The translations under genes were made by a program, and so were the position numbers. 64,000 nt of DNA from Cafeteria roenbergensis (taxonomy: Eukaryota > Sar > Bigyra > Bicosoecida > Cafeteriaceae), in NCBI GenBank assembly GCA_008330645.1, contig VLTN01000057.1, positions 124,001 through 188,000 on the forward strand, read 5' to 3'. Below the pieces are notes generated by a model, which had not been told where the DNA came from, did not search any database, and was given only the letters and a program-made list of their open reading frames with translations. Numbering within the stretch: position 1 is the first letter of the stretch; every line of letters begins with the position of its first letter. Of this stretch, positions 10,501-20,100 are shown in pieces.

Positions 10501-11385
10501 GCGGAGCACGTCTCCGCCGACGCGATCGAGGACAGGTTCTTCGAGGTGGCCGCTCAGGCTGTGCGCGCGCTGGCGGCATGGACGTGGTCGGCCGTGGACC
10601 GGGACCTCGTGGATATGGTGCGCACGGACTGGTTCCGGGTGGTGGACATCGGCGACCAGTCGCCCTTCGTGGGCTCCATCGATCGAAAGCTCTGCGCCAT
10701 ATTCCCCGTGGTTCGCCAGCTGCTCGGCGGCGGGTACTTCCGCCAGTTCTGCGACCACTTCGTGCGCGGTTTCGCGCACCGTTTCATGTCCGCGCTCTAC
10801 AAGCCGCGGTCCTGCATTGGGGAGGTGGGGGCGCAGCAGCTGCTGCTGGACACACAGACGCTGCGGGTGGTGCTGCTGCAGGCGCCGCTGGCGCTGACGG
10901 AGGAGGAGGCCGACGCTGAGACGCAGCTGCCCCCGGCGCCCTCCAGCTACGTGCGCTTCGTCAAGGCGGAGCTGCCCCGCGCGGAGCTGCTGCTGAAGCT
11001 GGTGGGAACGCCGCCGGAGGCCCTCCCGGCCAATGTGCGCGCCATGTGGCCGCGGGCGTCACGCGCCGACCTGGAGCGGGTCATGACGCTCAAGGGCATG
11101 CCGCGCAAGGCCATGCTCCCGGTGGTGGCAGAGCTGGGACTGGACGGGGCGGCGACCCCGGGGGCAGCCGGGCCGGCGGCTGGCAGGCCCGGAAACCCCT
11201 TCGCGAGCCCGGCGACGCCGGCGGGCGGCGCGGCAGGGGCCGTGGTGGGGGTGCCCCCCTCCGCCGCCGCGGCCGGCGCGGGCATGGGCGCGGCTCTGTC
11301 GGCCATGGGGAAGGGTATCTCCGGCGCGGTGGGCGGTTTCGCCAAGTTCGGCCGCGGCGGAGGCACCCCCACGGGGCGGCCGTAG
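7554..11385 (+). CDS. VPS53: VPS53, subunit of the GARP/EARP tethering complex
   Basis: Exon 1 is 7554-7742 and exon 2 is 8200-11385, giving 1124 residues. The 457-nt intron starts GTGAGG and ends TCCGCGCAG. VPS53 is a core subunit of GARP, which tethers endosome-derived vesicles at the trans-Golgi. The N-terminal rod matches the family: D-F-D-P-V-E-Y-L-N-K-H-F-P-D-E, V-R-R-L-D, E-I-C-R-D-I-R-D-L-D-T-A-K and R-Q-Y-A-G-A. The C-terminal part keeps S-S-Y-V-R-F-V-K and R-A-E-L-L-L-K-L-V-G-T-P, ending in M-T-L-K-G-M-P-R. Relatives usually have 700-850 residues. The excess is low-complexity inserts (Gly/Ser/Asp near 8930-9000, Ala and Asp runs near 9460-9700) and a Gly/Ala tail. GGCTCTGCC motifs first appear at 8914. 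Confidence 0.9.
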
Positions 11386-11394
11386 CGCTCTCGC

Positions 11395-11518
11395 CGGGCA
11401 CAGCGGGCACAGCGGGCACAGCGGGCACAGCGGGCACAGCGGGCACAGCGGGCACAGCGGGCACAGCGGGCACAGCGGGCACAGCGGGCACAGCGGGCAC
11501 AGCGGGCACAGCGGGCGC
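11395..11518. repeat. 9-bp tandem repeat directly after VPS53
   Basis: About 13 nearly perfect copies of CGGGCACAG begin roughly ten bases after the VPS53 stop codon. The last unit decays into GCGGGCGCGC. It lies in the 3' flank and probably within the 3' UTR. Confidence 0.9.
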
Positions 11519-11947
11519 GCGCTGGCTGCGGTGGCGGCGTGTCCCTGGCAGGCCAGCTTGAGCGATCGTGTGCGCCTGGGGACCAGGGTGGCACCAGGCC
11601 GCCTCGCGCGTGTGTGCATCGACCACGGCATGCATAGGCCCGCTGATACACGCAGCGCCGTTCGCGAGCCCTGCAAGCCAGCCCACGCAGCCGGCCACGC
11701 GGCACGATTCGCACGCGCAATCCCGGCCCAGCTGGGGGTGGACGGCCAAAGGAATGCAGGGCGTGAGACTGCTGGGGGAGAGCTTGGATTGGATCGGGAT
11801 GGTTCACGATTGCGCTCGCTGGACTCGGTGCTGCGACAGAACCTCCTGCCGAACGATACCCTCGAGCCGCAATATTCACATTTGACAAACATCTCTCGCG
11901 GTGACTGTGGGTGCCGGAGCACTCAGCCTGCAGCAGGCTGGAGAACG
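11519..11947. other. Intergenic region upstream of SF3b5
   Basis: About 430 bases lie between the 9-bp repeat and the SF3b5 start codon. The stretch should hold the SF3b5 promoter and 5' UTR. It is less GC-rich near 11870-11900 (AATATTCACATTTGAC). No coding exon is supported. Confidence 0.4.
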
Positions 11948-12746
11948 ATGGTGAGCCCGCTGCTGCCCATGGTCGTAAAGTCGGCGTTGACTGTGCGCTT
12001 GGGGTCGACGCGGGCGCTGCCCGCTGGCCGCACCCCGCCGCGGGGAGCTGGTCCGCGGTGCATTGGCGCACGACATGTTTGCGCCCTCCAAACGCCGCCC
12101 CCCTGCGCGCGCAGGCCGGTGCATCTGACAGGTATAACGTGAACGTGTCGTTCAGCAAAAATTGGGACCACCTCAAGTCCAAGTTCGTCGGCACCGGCCA
12201 CCCTGAGATGACCAGACAGTGAGCCATCCGCCGCTGGCAGCCTGGCGGCCCGCGCTGCCTCGCCCCGCCCTTTGTCGTCGCCGCAGCAGCAGCGGCATTG
12301 CTGCCCTGCTGGTGTGCGCGTGCGTGGCGCGCTGGCTCGCCGCGGCGTTGCGTCCAGACTGCCCTTCCCGGCGGGGCGACGCGGCCGCGCGGCATCGCGC
12401 CCCGACTGCCCTGCGTCGCCCGAGCCCCCGCCCCCCCCCCTCCCCCTCCTTGGGAACAGCTCAAAGTCACGCTGCTGTCGTGTGTTGCTTTGTTTCTTCA
12501 ACCCGCCTCCCGCCTCCCTCCGCGCGTGACGTTGCGCGTCGCAGCGAGCTCGTCACCAACCACCACCGCGACTCCATCGCGTCCGCCGTCGGTCACTTCG
12601 ACATGCTCACATACCTCTCAGCCGGCCAGAACGAGGCGCCCGGCCGCGTGCGCTTCGCCATGCTGGACCGCATGCTCCAGCCCTGCGGCCCGCCCCCCCG
12701 CGCCGACGTCGAAGAGGCAGCCAGGCGACTTGGCTCTACCGGGTGA
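11948..12746 (+). CDS. SF3B5: Splicing factor 3B subunit 5 (SF3b10)
   Basis: Three exons, 11948-11950, 12115-12218 and 12545-12746, give 102 residues (human 86). The first coding exon consists only of the ATG, followed at once by a GTGAGC donor. Exon 2 begins A-G-A-S-D-R-Y-N-V and holds L-K-S-K-F-V-G-T-G-H-P. Exon 3 has N-H-H-R-D-S, V-G-H-F-D-M-L-T-Y-L, R-V-R-F-A-M-L-D-R-M and L-Q-P-C-G-P-P, all matching the family along its length. SF3b5 is a small structural subunit of the SF3b complex in U2 snRNP, which recognises the branch site. The extra length is a short C-terminal tail. Introns of 164 and 326 nt end GCGCGCAG and CGTCGCAG. Frames join exactly, so the model is strong. Confidence 0.92.
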
Positions 12747-12814
12747 CTGGCCGCTGATGGCAGCACTGGCCCCACCTTCGTGCAGAGTCGGTGCCCTAGT
12801 CCGGCATTGATGGG

Positions 12815-12870
12815 ACTGTGATGTGCGTGCGTGTGAGAGCGTGCATGTGAGAGCGTGCGTGTGAGTGCTT
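12815..12870. repeat. GT-rich tract downstream of SF3b5
   Basis: GTGCGTGCGTGTGAGAGC-type sequence with the unit GTGAGAGCGTGC repeated lies about 70-125 bases after the SF3b5 stop. It could act as a GU-rich 3' processing element; this is inference from position and composition. Confidence 0.5.
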
Positions 12871-12997
12871 GCAGCCGGAACGTTGGCCGCGAGCCTCGGC
12901 CTCCAGAACCGAAACGCTGTCACTCCGTCACACCGTCGCGGCCGGGCTCGCAGCCGCGCCTGTGGCTCAGGGCACTGTCCATCGCACGGGCAGTTCC

Positions 12998-14010
12998 CCG
13001 CCCTGCCACCGCTGCAGCCGCCGCCCTGCCACCGCTGCAGCAGTCGCCCTGCCACCGCTGCAGCCGCGGCCCTGTCACCGCTGCAGCCGCGGCCCTGCCA
13101 CCGCTGCAGCCGCCGCCCTGCCACCGCTGCAGCCGCCGCCCTGCCACCGCTGCAGCCGCGGCCCTGTCACCGCTGCAGCCGCCGCCCTGTCACCGCTGCA
13201 GCCGCGGCCCTGTCACCGCTGCAGCCGCGGCCCTGCCACCGCTGCAGCCGCCGCCCTGCCACCGCTGCAGCCGCGGCCCTGTCACCGCTGCAGCCGCCGC
13301 CCTGTCACCGCTGCAGCCGCGGCCCTGTCACCGCTGCAGCCGCAGCCCTGTCACCGCTGCAGCCGCCGCCCTGCCACCGCTGCAGCCGCCGCCCTGCCAC
13401 CGCTGCAGCCGCCGCCCTGTCACCGCTGCAGCCGCGGCCCTGTCACCGCTGCAGCCGCGGCCCTGTCACCGCTGCAGCCGCGGCCCTGCCACCGCTGCAG
13501 CCGCCGCCCTGCCACCGCTGCAGCCGCCGCCCTGCCACCGCTGCAGCCGCAGCCCTGTCACCGCTGCAGCCGCCGCCCTGCCACCGCTGCAGCCGCCGCC
13601 CTGTCACCGCTGCAGCCGCCGCCCTGTCACCGCTGCAGCCGCGGCCCTGTCACCGCTGCAGCCGCGGCCCTGCCACCGCTGCAGCCGCCGCCCTGCCACC
13701 GCTGCAGCCGCCGCCCTGCCACCGCTGCAGCCGCGGCCCTGTCACCGCTGCAGCCGCCGCCCTGTCACCGCTGCAGCCGCGGCCCTGTCACCGCTGCAGC
13801 CGCAGCCCTGTCACCGCTGCAGCCGCCGCCCTGTCACCGCTGCAGCCGCGGCCCTGTCACCGCTGCAGCCGCCGCCCTGTCACCGCTGCAGCCGCGGCCC
13901 TGTCACCGCTGCAGCCGCAGCCCTGTCACCGCTGCAGCCGCGGCCCTGCCACCGCTGCAGCCGCAGCCCTGCCACCGCTGCAGCCGCGGCCCTGTCACCG
14001 CTGCAGCCGC
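12998..14010. repeat. 23-bp minisatellite, 44 units in perfect register
   Basis: The unit is CTGCAGCCGCSGCCCTGYCACCG, written here with S = C or G and Y = C or T. CTGCAG falls at 13012 and then every 23 bases to 14001, which is 43 exact steps and so 44 units with no insertion or deletion. Variation is confined to two sites: CCG, CGG or CAG after the PstI-like core, and CTGTCAC or CTGCCAC. An early unit has CAGTCG. Because 23 is not a multiple of three, all three + frames stay open, but I regard none as a gene. The array fills the space between convergent SF3b5 and ALG12. Confidence 0.97.
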
Positions 14011-14051
14011 CGACCTCAGGCCCCGGCCCAGCCAGCAGTACCGTCCGACGC

Positions 14052-16670
14052 TCAGATGGTCTCGCCGGCGGCGTCAACTTCGGCGCGGCCGGTGCCGACT
14101 GCTGGGCCGCTGTCGCTCCTGCCGACGTCAGCGGCGCCGGGGGCCTTGGGCCCACGCAGGGTCCCGGCGGTGGGGCCCTCAGGGGCCCTGGGGGGCCCAA
14201 AGCTGTCGGCCGGCGGCCGCCGCACGCGAAGCAGCACCCACATTGACTCCTCGCGCGAAACCGCCACGCCCAGCGTCGTCGGCCGCTCCAGCAACGCGCT
14301 TGCGATTGACCATGGGTCAGCGACGATGGCTGCCGCGATGCGTTTCACGCGATCGACCAGGGGCAGGCTCTTGTCGCCAGCCAACGCACGCACCGCCTCC
14401 GGCAGAGCCGCGAGCCAGTCGATGCCCGCCGTGGCCTTGACTGCGGCAGCGACGGCGAACTGGGGGTCTGGCCCCGCGGTGAATCCGGAAGGGTCTGCCG
14501 TGACGATGACGTCGGCGCGGGCAAAGTCGCGCGGCGCAGAGAGCTCCTCCGTCTTGTCGTACACGATCAACGGACACACGCCGTCAGCTGATCGTCCGTT
14601 TCTCGCCGACAGCGGCACGGCATGCCGCGCCAGGGGCCCGTCGCTGTAGCGCAGCCGCGCCCAGAGGCCCTGCGGTTTCGCGGCTCCGGCGATCAGGGCG
14701 CAGTCAGAGGGGAGTCGCTCGCCGAACCGTGTGACCCCGGTCATCGCCGCGGAGACGTCGACGTGGACCACCACTCTGGCGACACCCGTTGCGCGGGTCT
14801 CTGCCAGCTCTGCAGCCGAGCGCCAGCTCCATCGTGACGGCAGATCAGCTGACACCATTGCCGCGCGGATGACGTCACTGGGCGGGACCAGGAGGGAAGC
14901 GTCGGCGCCGACGTCGGTGTCGGGCCGGCTGCTCCATCCAGGGAACATCACGGTTTCACCGTCGTCGCTGGCGTTGACGTCGGCGGACCCTTCCAACATG
15001 GCGTCGATGACGTCGTGCGCTGCGCGCAGGGCCAGACCGCCTGGATAGTTTCCCGCCGACGCGGCGAAGAAGACGACGGTGCCAGCAGCGCTGACAGCGG
15101 CCGCAGCCACCGCCAGAACGCCGGTCACCAGCACTGCGCCTGTGGGCATCCGCCGCCCCACGGGCGGACTGCCGCCGGTGCCGCCGCTGCCGCCGCTTCC
15201 ACTTCCGCCGCTTCCGCTTCCGCCGCGGCAGCAGCACCCTTGCAAAGTGGCTACAACCCACCACATGGCAGAGCCAAGCCGCACGACACCGACGGCAGAG
15301 GTCGCGAAGAGAAGTGGCAGAGCCGGGAATAGAAACCGCGTCTCCTTGTGCGGCAGAGCCGAGTACAGGACGACGAAGAGCACCGCCGGCAGAGCAAACT
15401 CGGACCACGACGAGGTGAAGAACGACGTCAGCGGGCCCAGGGCAGAGCAGCGACCCCGACCACAGGGGCCGGCAGAGCCCAGCTGCACGAGCGCGTGCGA
15501 TTGCGAGCGCCACCCCGGCAGAGCCAGCACGCCGAACGGGACGAAGCAGAGCCACGCCAGCATGGCTCTCGGCAGAGCCGAAGTGGCGTACCAGTGCCAG
15601 GGCGAGGTGCCCCACTCGGAGGAGCGGTTCTGGACGGCGTTGAACAGGAACACCGACCCCTCCGGCCACAGCCAGCGGCCCCACAGCGCGCTGTCCACCA
15701 CGACAGTCACCAGCAGAGCACCTGCGCCCAGCACCAGCCCCCACCCCGAGAGGCGGAGGAAGCCCACGCGGCCCGCGAGCAGAGCCGACAGGAGAGCCGG
15801 TGCGAGCATCACGAGCGTGTCGCAGCGGAACCACATGGTGGACGCGACGAACCACGCGCACGCCCACCACAGCGAAGTGAGAGACGCGTCGTCCCTGTTG
15901 GAGCACCCCTCGAAGTCAAGGCCGGGGGCTTCCGGCAGAGCCACTTCCGCCGGCCGCGGCGACGGCGCTGGCGCTGGCGCTGGCGCTGGCGACGGCGTCC
16001 GCTTTGGCGTTGCGTGCTGATGCTTTCCCGTGGCGGGGGAGCCGTGGCCGGCGCTCCCGCCACGGGTCGCTGCGTCGCCGCCGGCGCTGTCCGCGGGCGG
16101 CTGCTTCGCCCGCGCCGCTGCGGTTTCGGCAGCAAGTTTCGCCGACGCCTCTGACCAGTCTGCTAGGTGGCTGGAGTCCACCCAGAGAGCCGTTGCGACG
16201 GCGCAGGCCGCCATTGCGAAGGTGTTGGGAAGGGTTCGCGACGCGTAGAAGGGCAGGTGGGGCGCGGAGGCGAGCGCGAGGAGGAAGACCCTGGACGCGG
16301 CAGAGCCCTCACGGCGCCTCAGGGCCCTGGCTAGCTGCACGAGGGCGGCCCAGACAGCGACGGCCATGCAGACGCGCACGGCCAGCTGCGAGGACAGGCG
16401 CGGCCAGCCCAGAACCTGGGTCACCAGCGACGCTGGCGCCGCCATGGCCGCAAGCCCGATGCTTCCCAGGAACGTCCGCGGAACGACGCCCGGAAACGCG
16501 TGGTGGTCGTACTCGGCCGCGTCGCCGAACCAGAAGAGGAGGTCGTGCGCGGCCTGCGTGTTGAAGGACTCCTCAACCTTGGAGTAGGGCGCCGAGAAGA
16601 GCATGTCCAGCGACACAGCCAGCGGCAGAAAGGTCAGCGCCAGATCGAGCACTGCAGCGAGCACGCCCAT
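14052..16670 (-). CDS. ALG12: ALG12-type dolichyl-P-mannose alpha-1,6-mannosyltransferase (GT22)
   Basis: Translation from the ATG at 16670 gives 872 residues. GT22 enzymes of the ER membrane use dolichyl-phosphate-mannose; ALG12 adds the eighth mannose to the lipid-linked oligosaccharide for N-glycosylation. The N-terminus shows the family signature: A-P-Y-S-K-V-E-E-S-F-N-T-Q-A-A-H-D with the acidic catalytic-loop pair, then Y-D-H-H-A-F-P-G-V-V-P-R-T-F-L-G. Many hydrophobic segments follow, with F-Y-A-S-R-T-L-P-N-T-F-A and H-K-E-T-R-F-L-F-P in place. Typical length is 480-600. Inserts include an Ala/Lys/Pro loop near residues 190-260, a Gly-Ser array near 480 (15185-15235) and a long C-terminal extension. 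GGCAGAGCC motifs start about 365 bases into the gene. ALG9 and PIG-B are the nearest alternatives, but the N-terminal motifs favour ALG12. Confidence 0.87.
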   Translation of the reverse strand: MGVLAAVLDLALTFLPLAVSLDMLFSAPYSKVEESFNTQAAHDLLFWFGDAAEYDHHAFPGVVPRTFLGSIGLAAMAAPASLVTQVLGWPRLSSQLAVRVCMAVAVWAALVQLARALRRREGSAASRVFLLALASAPHLPFYASRTLPNTFAMAACAVATALWVDSSHLADWSEASAKLAAETAAARAKQPPADSAGGDAATRGGSAGHGSPATGKHQHATPKRTPSPAPAPAPAPSPRPAEVALPEAPGLDFEGCSNRDDASLTSLWWACAWFVASTMWFRCDTLVMLAPALLSALLAGRVGFLRLSGWGLVLGAGALLVTVVVDSALWGRWLWPEGSVFLFNAVQNRSSEWGTSPWHWYATSALPRAMLAWLCFVPFGVLALPGWRSQSHALVQLGSAGPCGRGRCSALGPLTSFFTSSWSEFALPAVLFVVLYSALPHKETRFLFPALPLLFATSAVGVVRLGSAMWWVVATLQGCCCRGGSGSGGSGSGGSGGTGGSPPVGRRMPTGAVLVTGVLAVAAAAVSAAGTVVFFAASAGNYPGGLALRAAHDVIDAMLEGSADVNASDDGETVMFPGWSSRPDTDVGADASLLVPPSDVIRAAMVSADLPSRWSWRSAAELAETRATGVARVVVHVDVSAAMTGVTRFGERLPSDCALIAGAAKPQGLWARLRYSDGPLARHAVPLSARNGRSADGVCPLIVYDKTEELSAPRDFARADVIVTADPSGFTAGPDPQFAVAAAVKATAGIDWLAALPEAVRALAGDKSLPLVDRVKRIAAAIVADPWSIASALLERPTTLGVAVSREESMWVLLRVRRPPADSFGPPRAPEGPTAGTLRGPKAPGAADVGRSDSGPAVGTGRAEVDAAGETI

Positions 16671-17139
16671 GGTGCAAGATCCCTGGCCCCGAAGACCGAA
16701 AGGACCGCGAACGAAGACAGGTAGGGGCCGGGGGACCGCAGGAGCGGCGAGCCGGGCGGCAGGAGCGGCCGGTGTCTCTGTTGGTTGCCTGTTCGGCACT
16801 CGAGCGCGGCTGCGCCTGACAAGACTGACCCAGTGAGCCGGGCGGGCAAGGCTCTGGCTGCTTGCCAGTAATGCCAGGTCGCTTGACCTGCCTGTGCGGC
16901 ACGCGTGGGGTCGCGCGCGGCGCAAGAGTGCAGCAGGCAGCCACGTGGGATTGCCGCTCGCCGCTCAATGTTTGCAGCACTGCAAACAAACCGTTCGGTT
17001 GCATTCGCGCAGGCGCCCCACAGCGTCGAAATCGAGAGCTGGGCCCTCTCACCCGTTTGCCCCGCAACACAGCGAACTACGGGGGGAGGTGGGGTAGAGG
17101 GCGTGCTCCACCAGCTGCTGGCTGCAGGCGCTGTCGGCA
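16671..17139. other. Intergenic region between divergent ALG12 and the LRR gene
   Basis: About 470 bases should hold both promoters. A GTGAGC at 16833 and CCCGCAG at 17174-17180 could belong to an upstream exon and intron of the LRR gene, but I cannot assemble a convincing one. Nothing else is recognised. Confidence 0.4.
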
Positions 17140-20100
17140 ATGCGGCGCCGGCCTGCCGGACGTGCGCGCTCGCCCGCAGGCAAGGACGCGCCGGGCGTGA
17201 AGCGCGCTCGTGCGCCCCGCACGTGCGCTGTGACCGGCCAGCTGAACCCCAGCCTGGTTGTGGCCTCGTTCGGGTCCTTCACCCGGCTCAGGGCGGGCTG
17301 GCTGAGCGAGGCCGGCTGGCAAATCGTCCTGGCGCACGCCGGCGAGCCAGCAGGCGTGAGGGACGCATCCGTCCAGTGCCTGCACGAAGCCAGGCGCGCT
17401 GCAGCGAGGCACCTGTCCGCTGAGACGCGCAGGGCCCAGGAGGCGCTGCTCGGCCAAGCGGCGGACCAGCTCCAGGCGCGACAGCAGCCGACAAAGCCGC
17501 AGCAGCCACAGCCGCAGAACCCGGCAGCGACGCCGGCGGGTGCTGCGGCAACGGAAGCGACGGCACCCCAAGCGCACGAAACCGCTGCTGACAGGCCCGT
17601 GATGGTGGTCGGCCAGCGAAACAGGCCGCCCCCGCTGACAGCAGCACTCGCCGCCGCCCAGCCGTGGAGCGCCGCCGCGCGATCGAACAAGGACGACAAG
17701 GGCGCGCCCCCCAAGCACTGGTGGGTCATGGACATGCAGCTGACACCGTGGGACGCAACGGCAGGCCCTTACCGGGGATGGCGACGCGGCAGAGCAACTT
17801 CGTCTCCAAACAGAGCCACTGGGAACGGGCGCGACATATCCAAGGCAGATAGCGGCAGAGCCGTACGAAGTGGCAGAGCATCCAAGGGCGCGGCCGCAGC
17901 ACCTGTGGCCGCATCGCTCGGCGACGACGTCGACGCAGAAACTAGGAGGTTTCAGGTGCCCTGCTTGGCATGGCTCGCTGCCGCTGCTCTCGCGAAACCG
18001 TCAGAAGTGTTGCTTCAGGCGGCAGAGCCTCGACGCAGCGCGGCGAGCGCCAGCTCTGCCGATGATGGCGCCACTTGCGTTGCCGCTGCTGGTGATGGCT
18101 CGCTGACCGGAACACGGCGTGACGTGACTGACCCATATGCGGGACAGGAGGCGAGAGATTTCGGTCGGGCATTTGTTTCTCCGACGCTGCCTGCCCAGGG
18201 CACAGAGAGCGACCGTGGGGGGGGAGGAATTGCACCCCACGGGGGAGGCATTGCCGGCCGTGCCGCCACAGGCGCGTCAGCGAGAGGCCAAGCGCAGACG
18301 GATGCCGGCACGGTCGACGCCATCTCTGGCCAATCAGGCGCAGGCTTTGCGCCAATCATCGCCGAGTCTTCGAATGCTGGCTTCGGCTGGAGTCAGGGAC
18401 TCCCTGACGACGTGCCATCGGCGCTCCCAGAACAGGAAGGATTGGCTCTGCCGGTGCCACGGATGCGACGACTTCCGCCAGTCCGTTTGGAGGGCCTGCA
18501 AGCCGAGTCAGTGTCTGGTCACGTGTCGGTCAAGGCCGAGTCAGCGAGAGGCGAGCGACGACTCGAACCCATCGCAGCCCCGGCCCCGCGGCCGATGACG
18601 TCATCGGTGGGTGTGCGTGGCGAAGTGGGCGAGTATGGCTCTGCCGCGGATTCCGCAGCCTCGTCGGGCGCCCAGGGCCGCTTGCGCCCGATCCAACGCA
18701 CAGCCGCCGGCGGAGGCGCGGCGGTAAGCCGGAGCGACGCCGCCGCCTCGCGGCCGATGACCGGCCTTGAGAAGCGTCTCTCACGACGACGGCAACGTCG
18801 ATCGTCGTCCCGGCAGAGCCGCACGGCCGTCGGCGGCGCTGCGTCTGAACGGGGCGCAGACGCCTCAGACTCAGTCGGGCTGGTTGCGTCTCACCGTGGC
18901 GGCGTGCGTGCCGGCGCCACTGCGATGGGCGCTGCCGCTGTCGCATCGTGCAACCGCAGCAGCAACGGCCTCCACTGCAGCGTCCCTCAGTGGGTGTTGC
19001 TGCGGCTTCAGCGGTTACGCGGGGTGTTCCGGCGGCAGGTCTGCCATGTTTGGAGGGCGCTTGCTGAGCAGGGTGTAGACCTCGACGCGGAGAGAGCCGG
19101 TCGTGTGGGTGATGGACGTGTGATGGGGCCAGGACTGTGGTCAGGAAGCGGGTGCAGCAGAGCCGTGAGGTCTCTTCTGGCAGAGCTGTCGGCCATCGGC
19201 ACGCCCGAGAGCATTGCGTCTCCGCCATTTGCGAGCGAAGGACTGACGCACTTCGTGGCTCTGCCGGACCTGCTGCCGCCCCCAGCCCCCCCCAAGTCAG
19301 CCGCCAGCTCTGCCGCATCGTCGAGGGCCGCGAGCCGCCGCGGATCCGCGGCAGAGCTTGATTTTTCTGCGTTGACTGGGGCCAGCGACCGCATTCCGGG
19401 AGGAGGCATTGCGATGGCAGTGACCGAAGTGCCCATCCCGAAACCGCCGGCGGCCTACCCGCTTCGCGCACGTTGGCAGCAGCCGCTCCATCGGGACGCC
19501 GGGGGACGCGACTTGCCTCCAGCAGAGCCACGAAACGAAGCTGGTGGGCTCAAATTGAGCGACTCACCCGCCGGAGCGATGGCGGTTGCTGGTGCTGGCG
19601 CCGGCGCTGGTGCCAGTGGTGCTGGTGCTGACGGCGCTGGTGCTAATGGTGCTTGTTCTGATGGCGCTGGTGACACCGCCGCCGGTGGCGACAGCGATGT
19701 TGGTCTTGGTCCGGGTGGCTGGCGCGTTTGCGCGGAGTCACTGCAGGGCCCAGCCGGGTGCCCTCTGACGTGGTCAGGCTTGCAGCGTCGCTTCGGCGGC
19801 GGCATGGGTTGGTCGATCGTCAGAGACTCCCTGCCCGCTGCCGCTGCGATGGTTTCGCGGGCCAGGGCGGTCGCTGCGGAGGTGACGGAGGATCGATACG
19901 CCGACGGAGCGACGGATGCTGCAGCGGCAGCCGCTGCCGCAGACGCGGAAATTTCCGCTGTTCCCGGTATCCGCGCCATTCAAGTCTTAGTCGATCGTCT
20001 TGAAACGCGGATTCGCGCAGCCACGTGGGCGAGCGACCCCCGCCTCCGCTTGCCAGAGCGAAGGCCGGCTGTGCCCGGCATGCCGGTGGCTGCCGACGCC

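Noticed and set aside
11390-12470. Antisense open frames with RCARCARCA-type repeats over the 9-bp array
   Set aside because: They arise from the tandem repeat and from VPS53 read on the opposite strand.
12855-14246. Long open frames across the 23-bp minisatellite that look like a repetitive HRCSRGP/TAAAALPPLQ protein
   Set aside because: All three forward frames are open because the unit length is not a multiple of three; there is no start context, domain or unique sequence.
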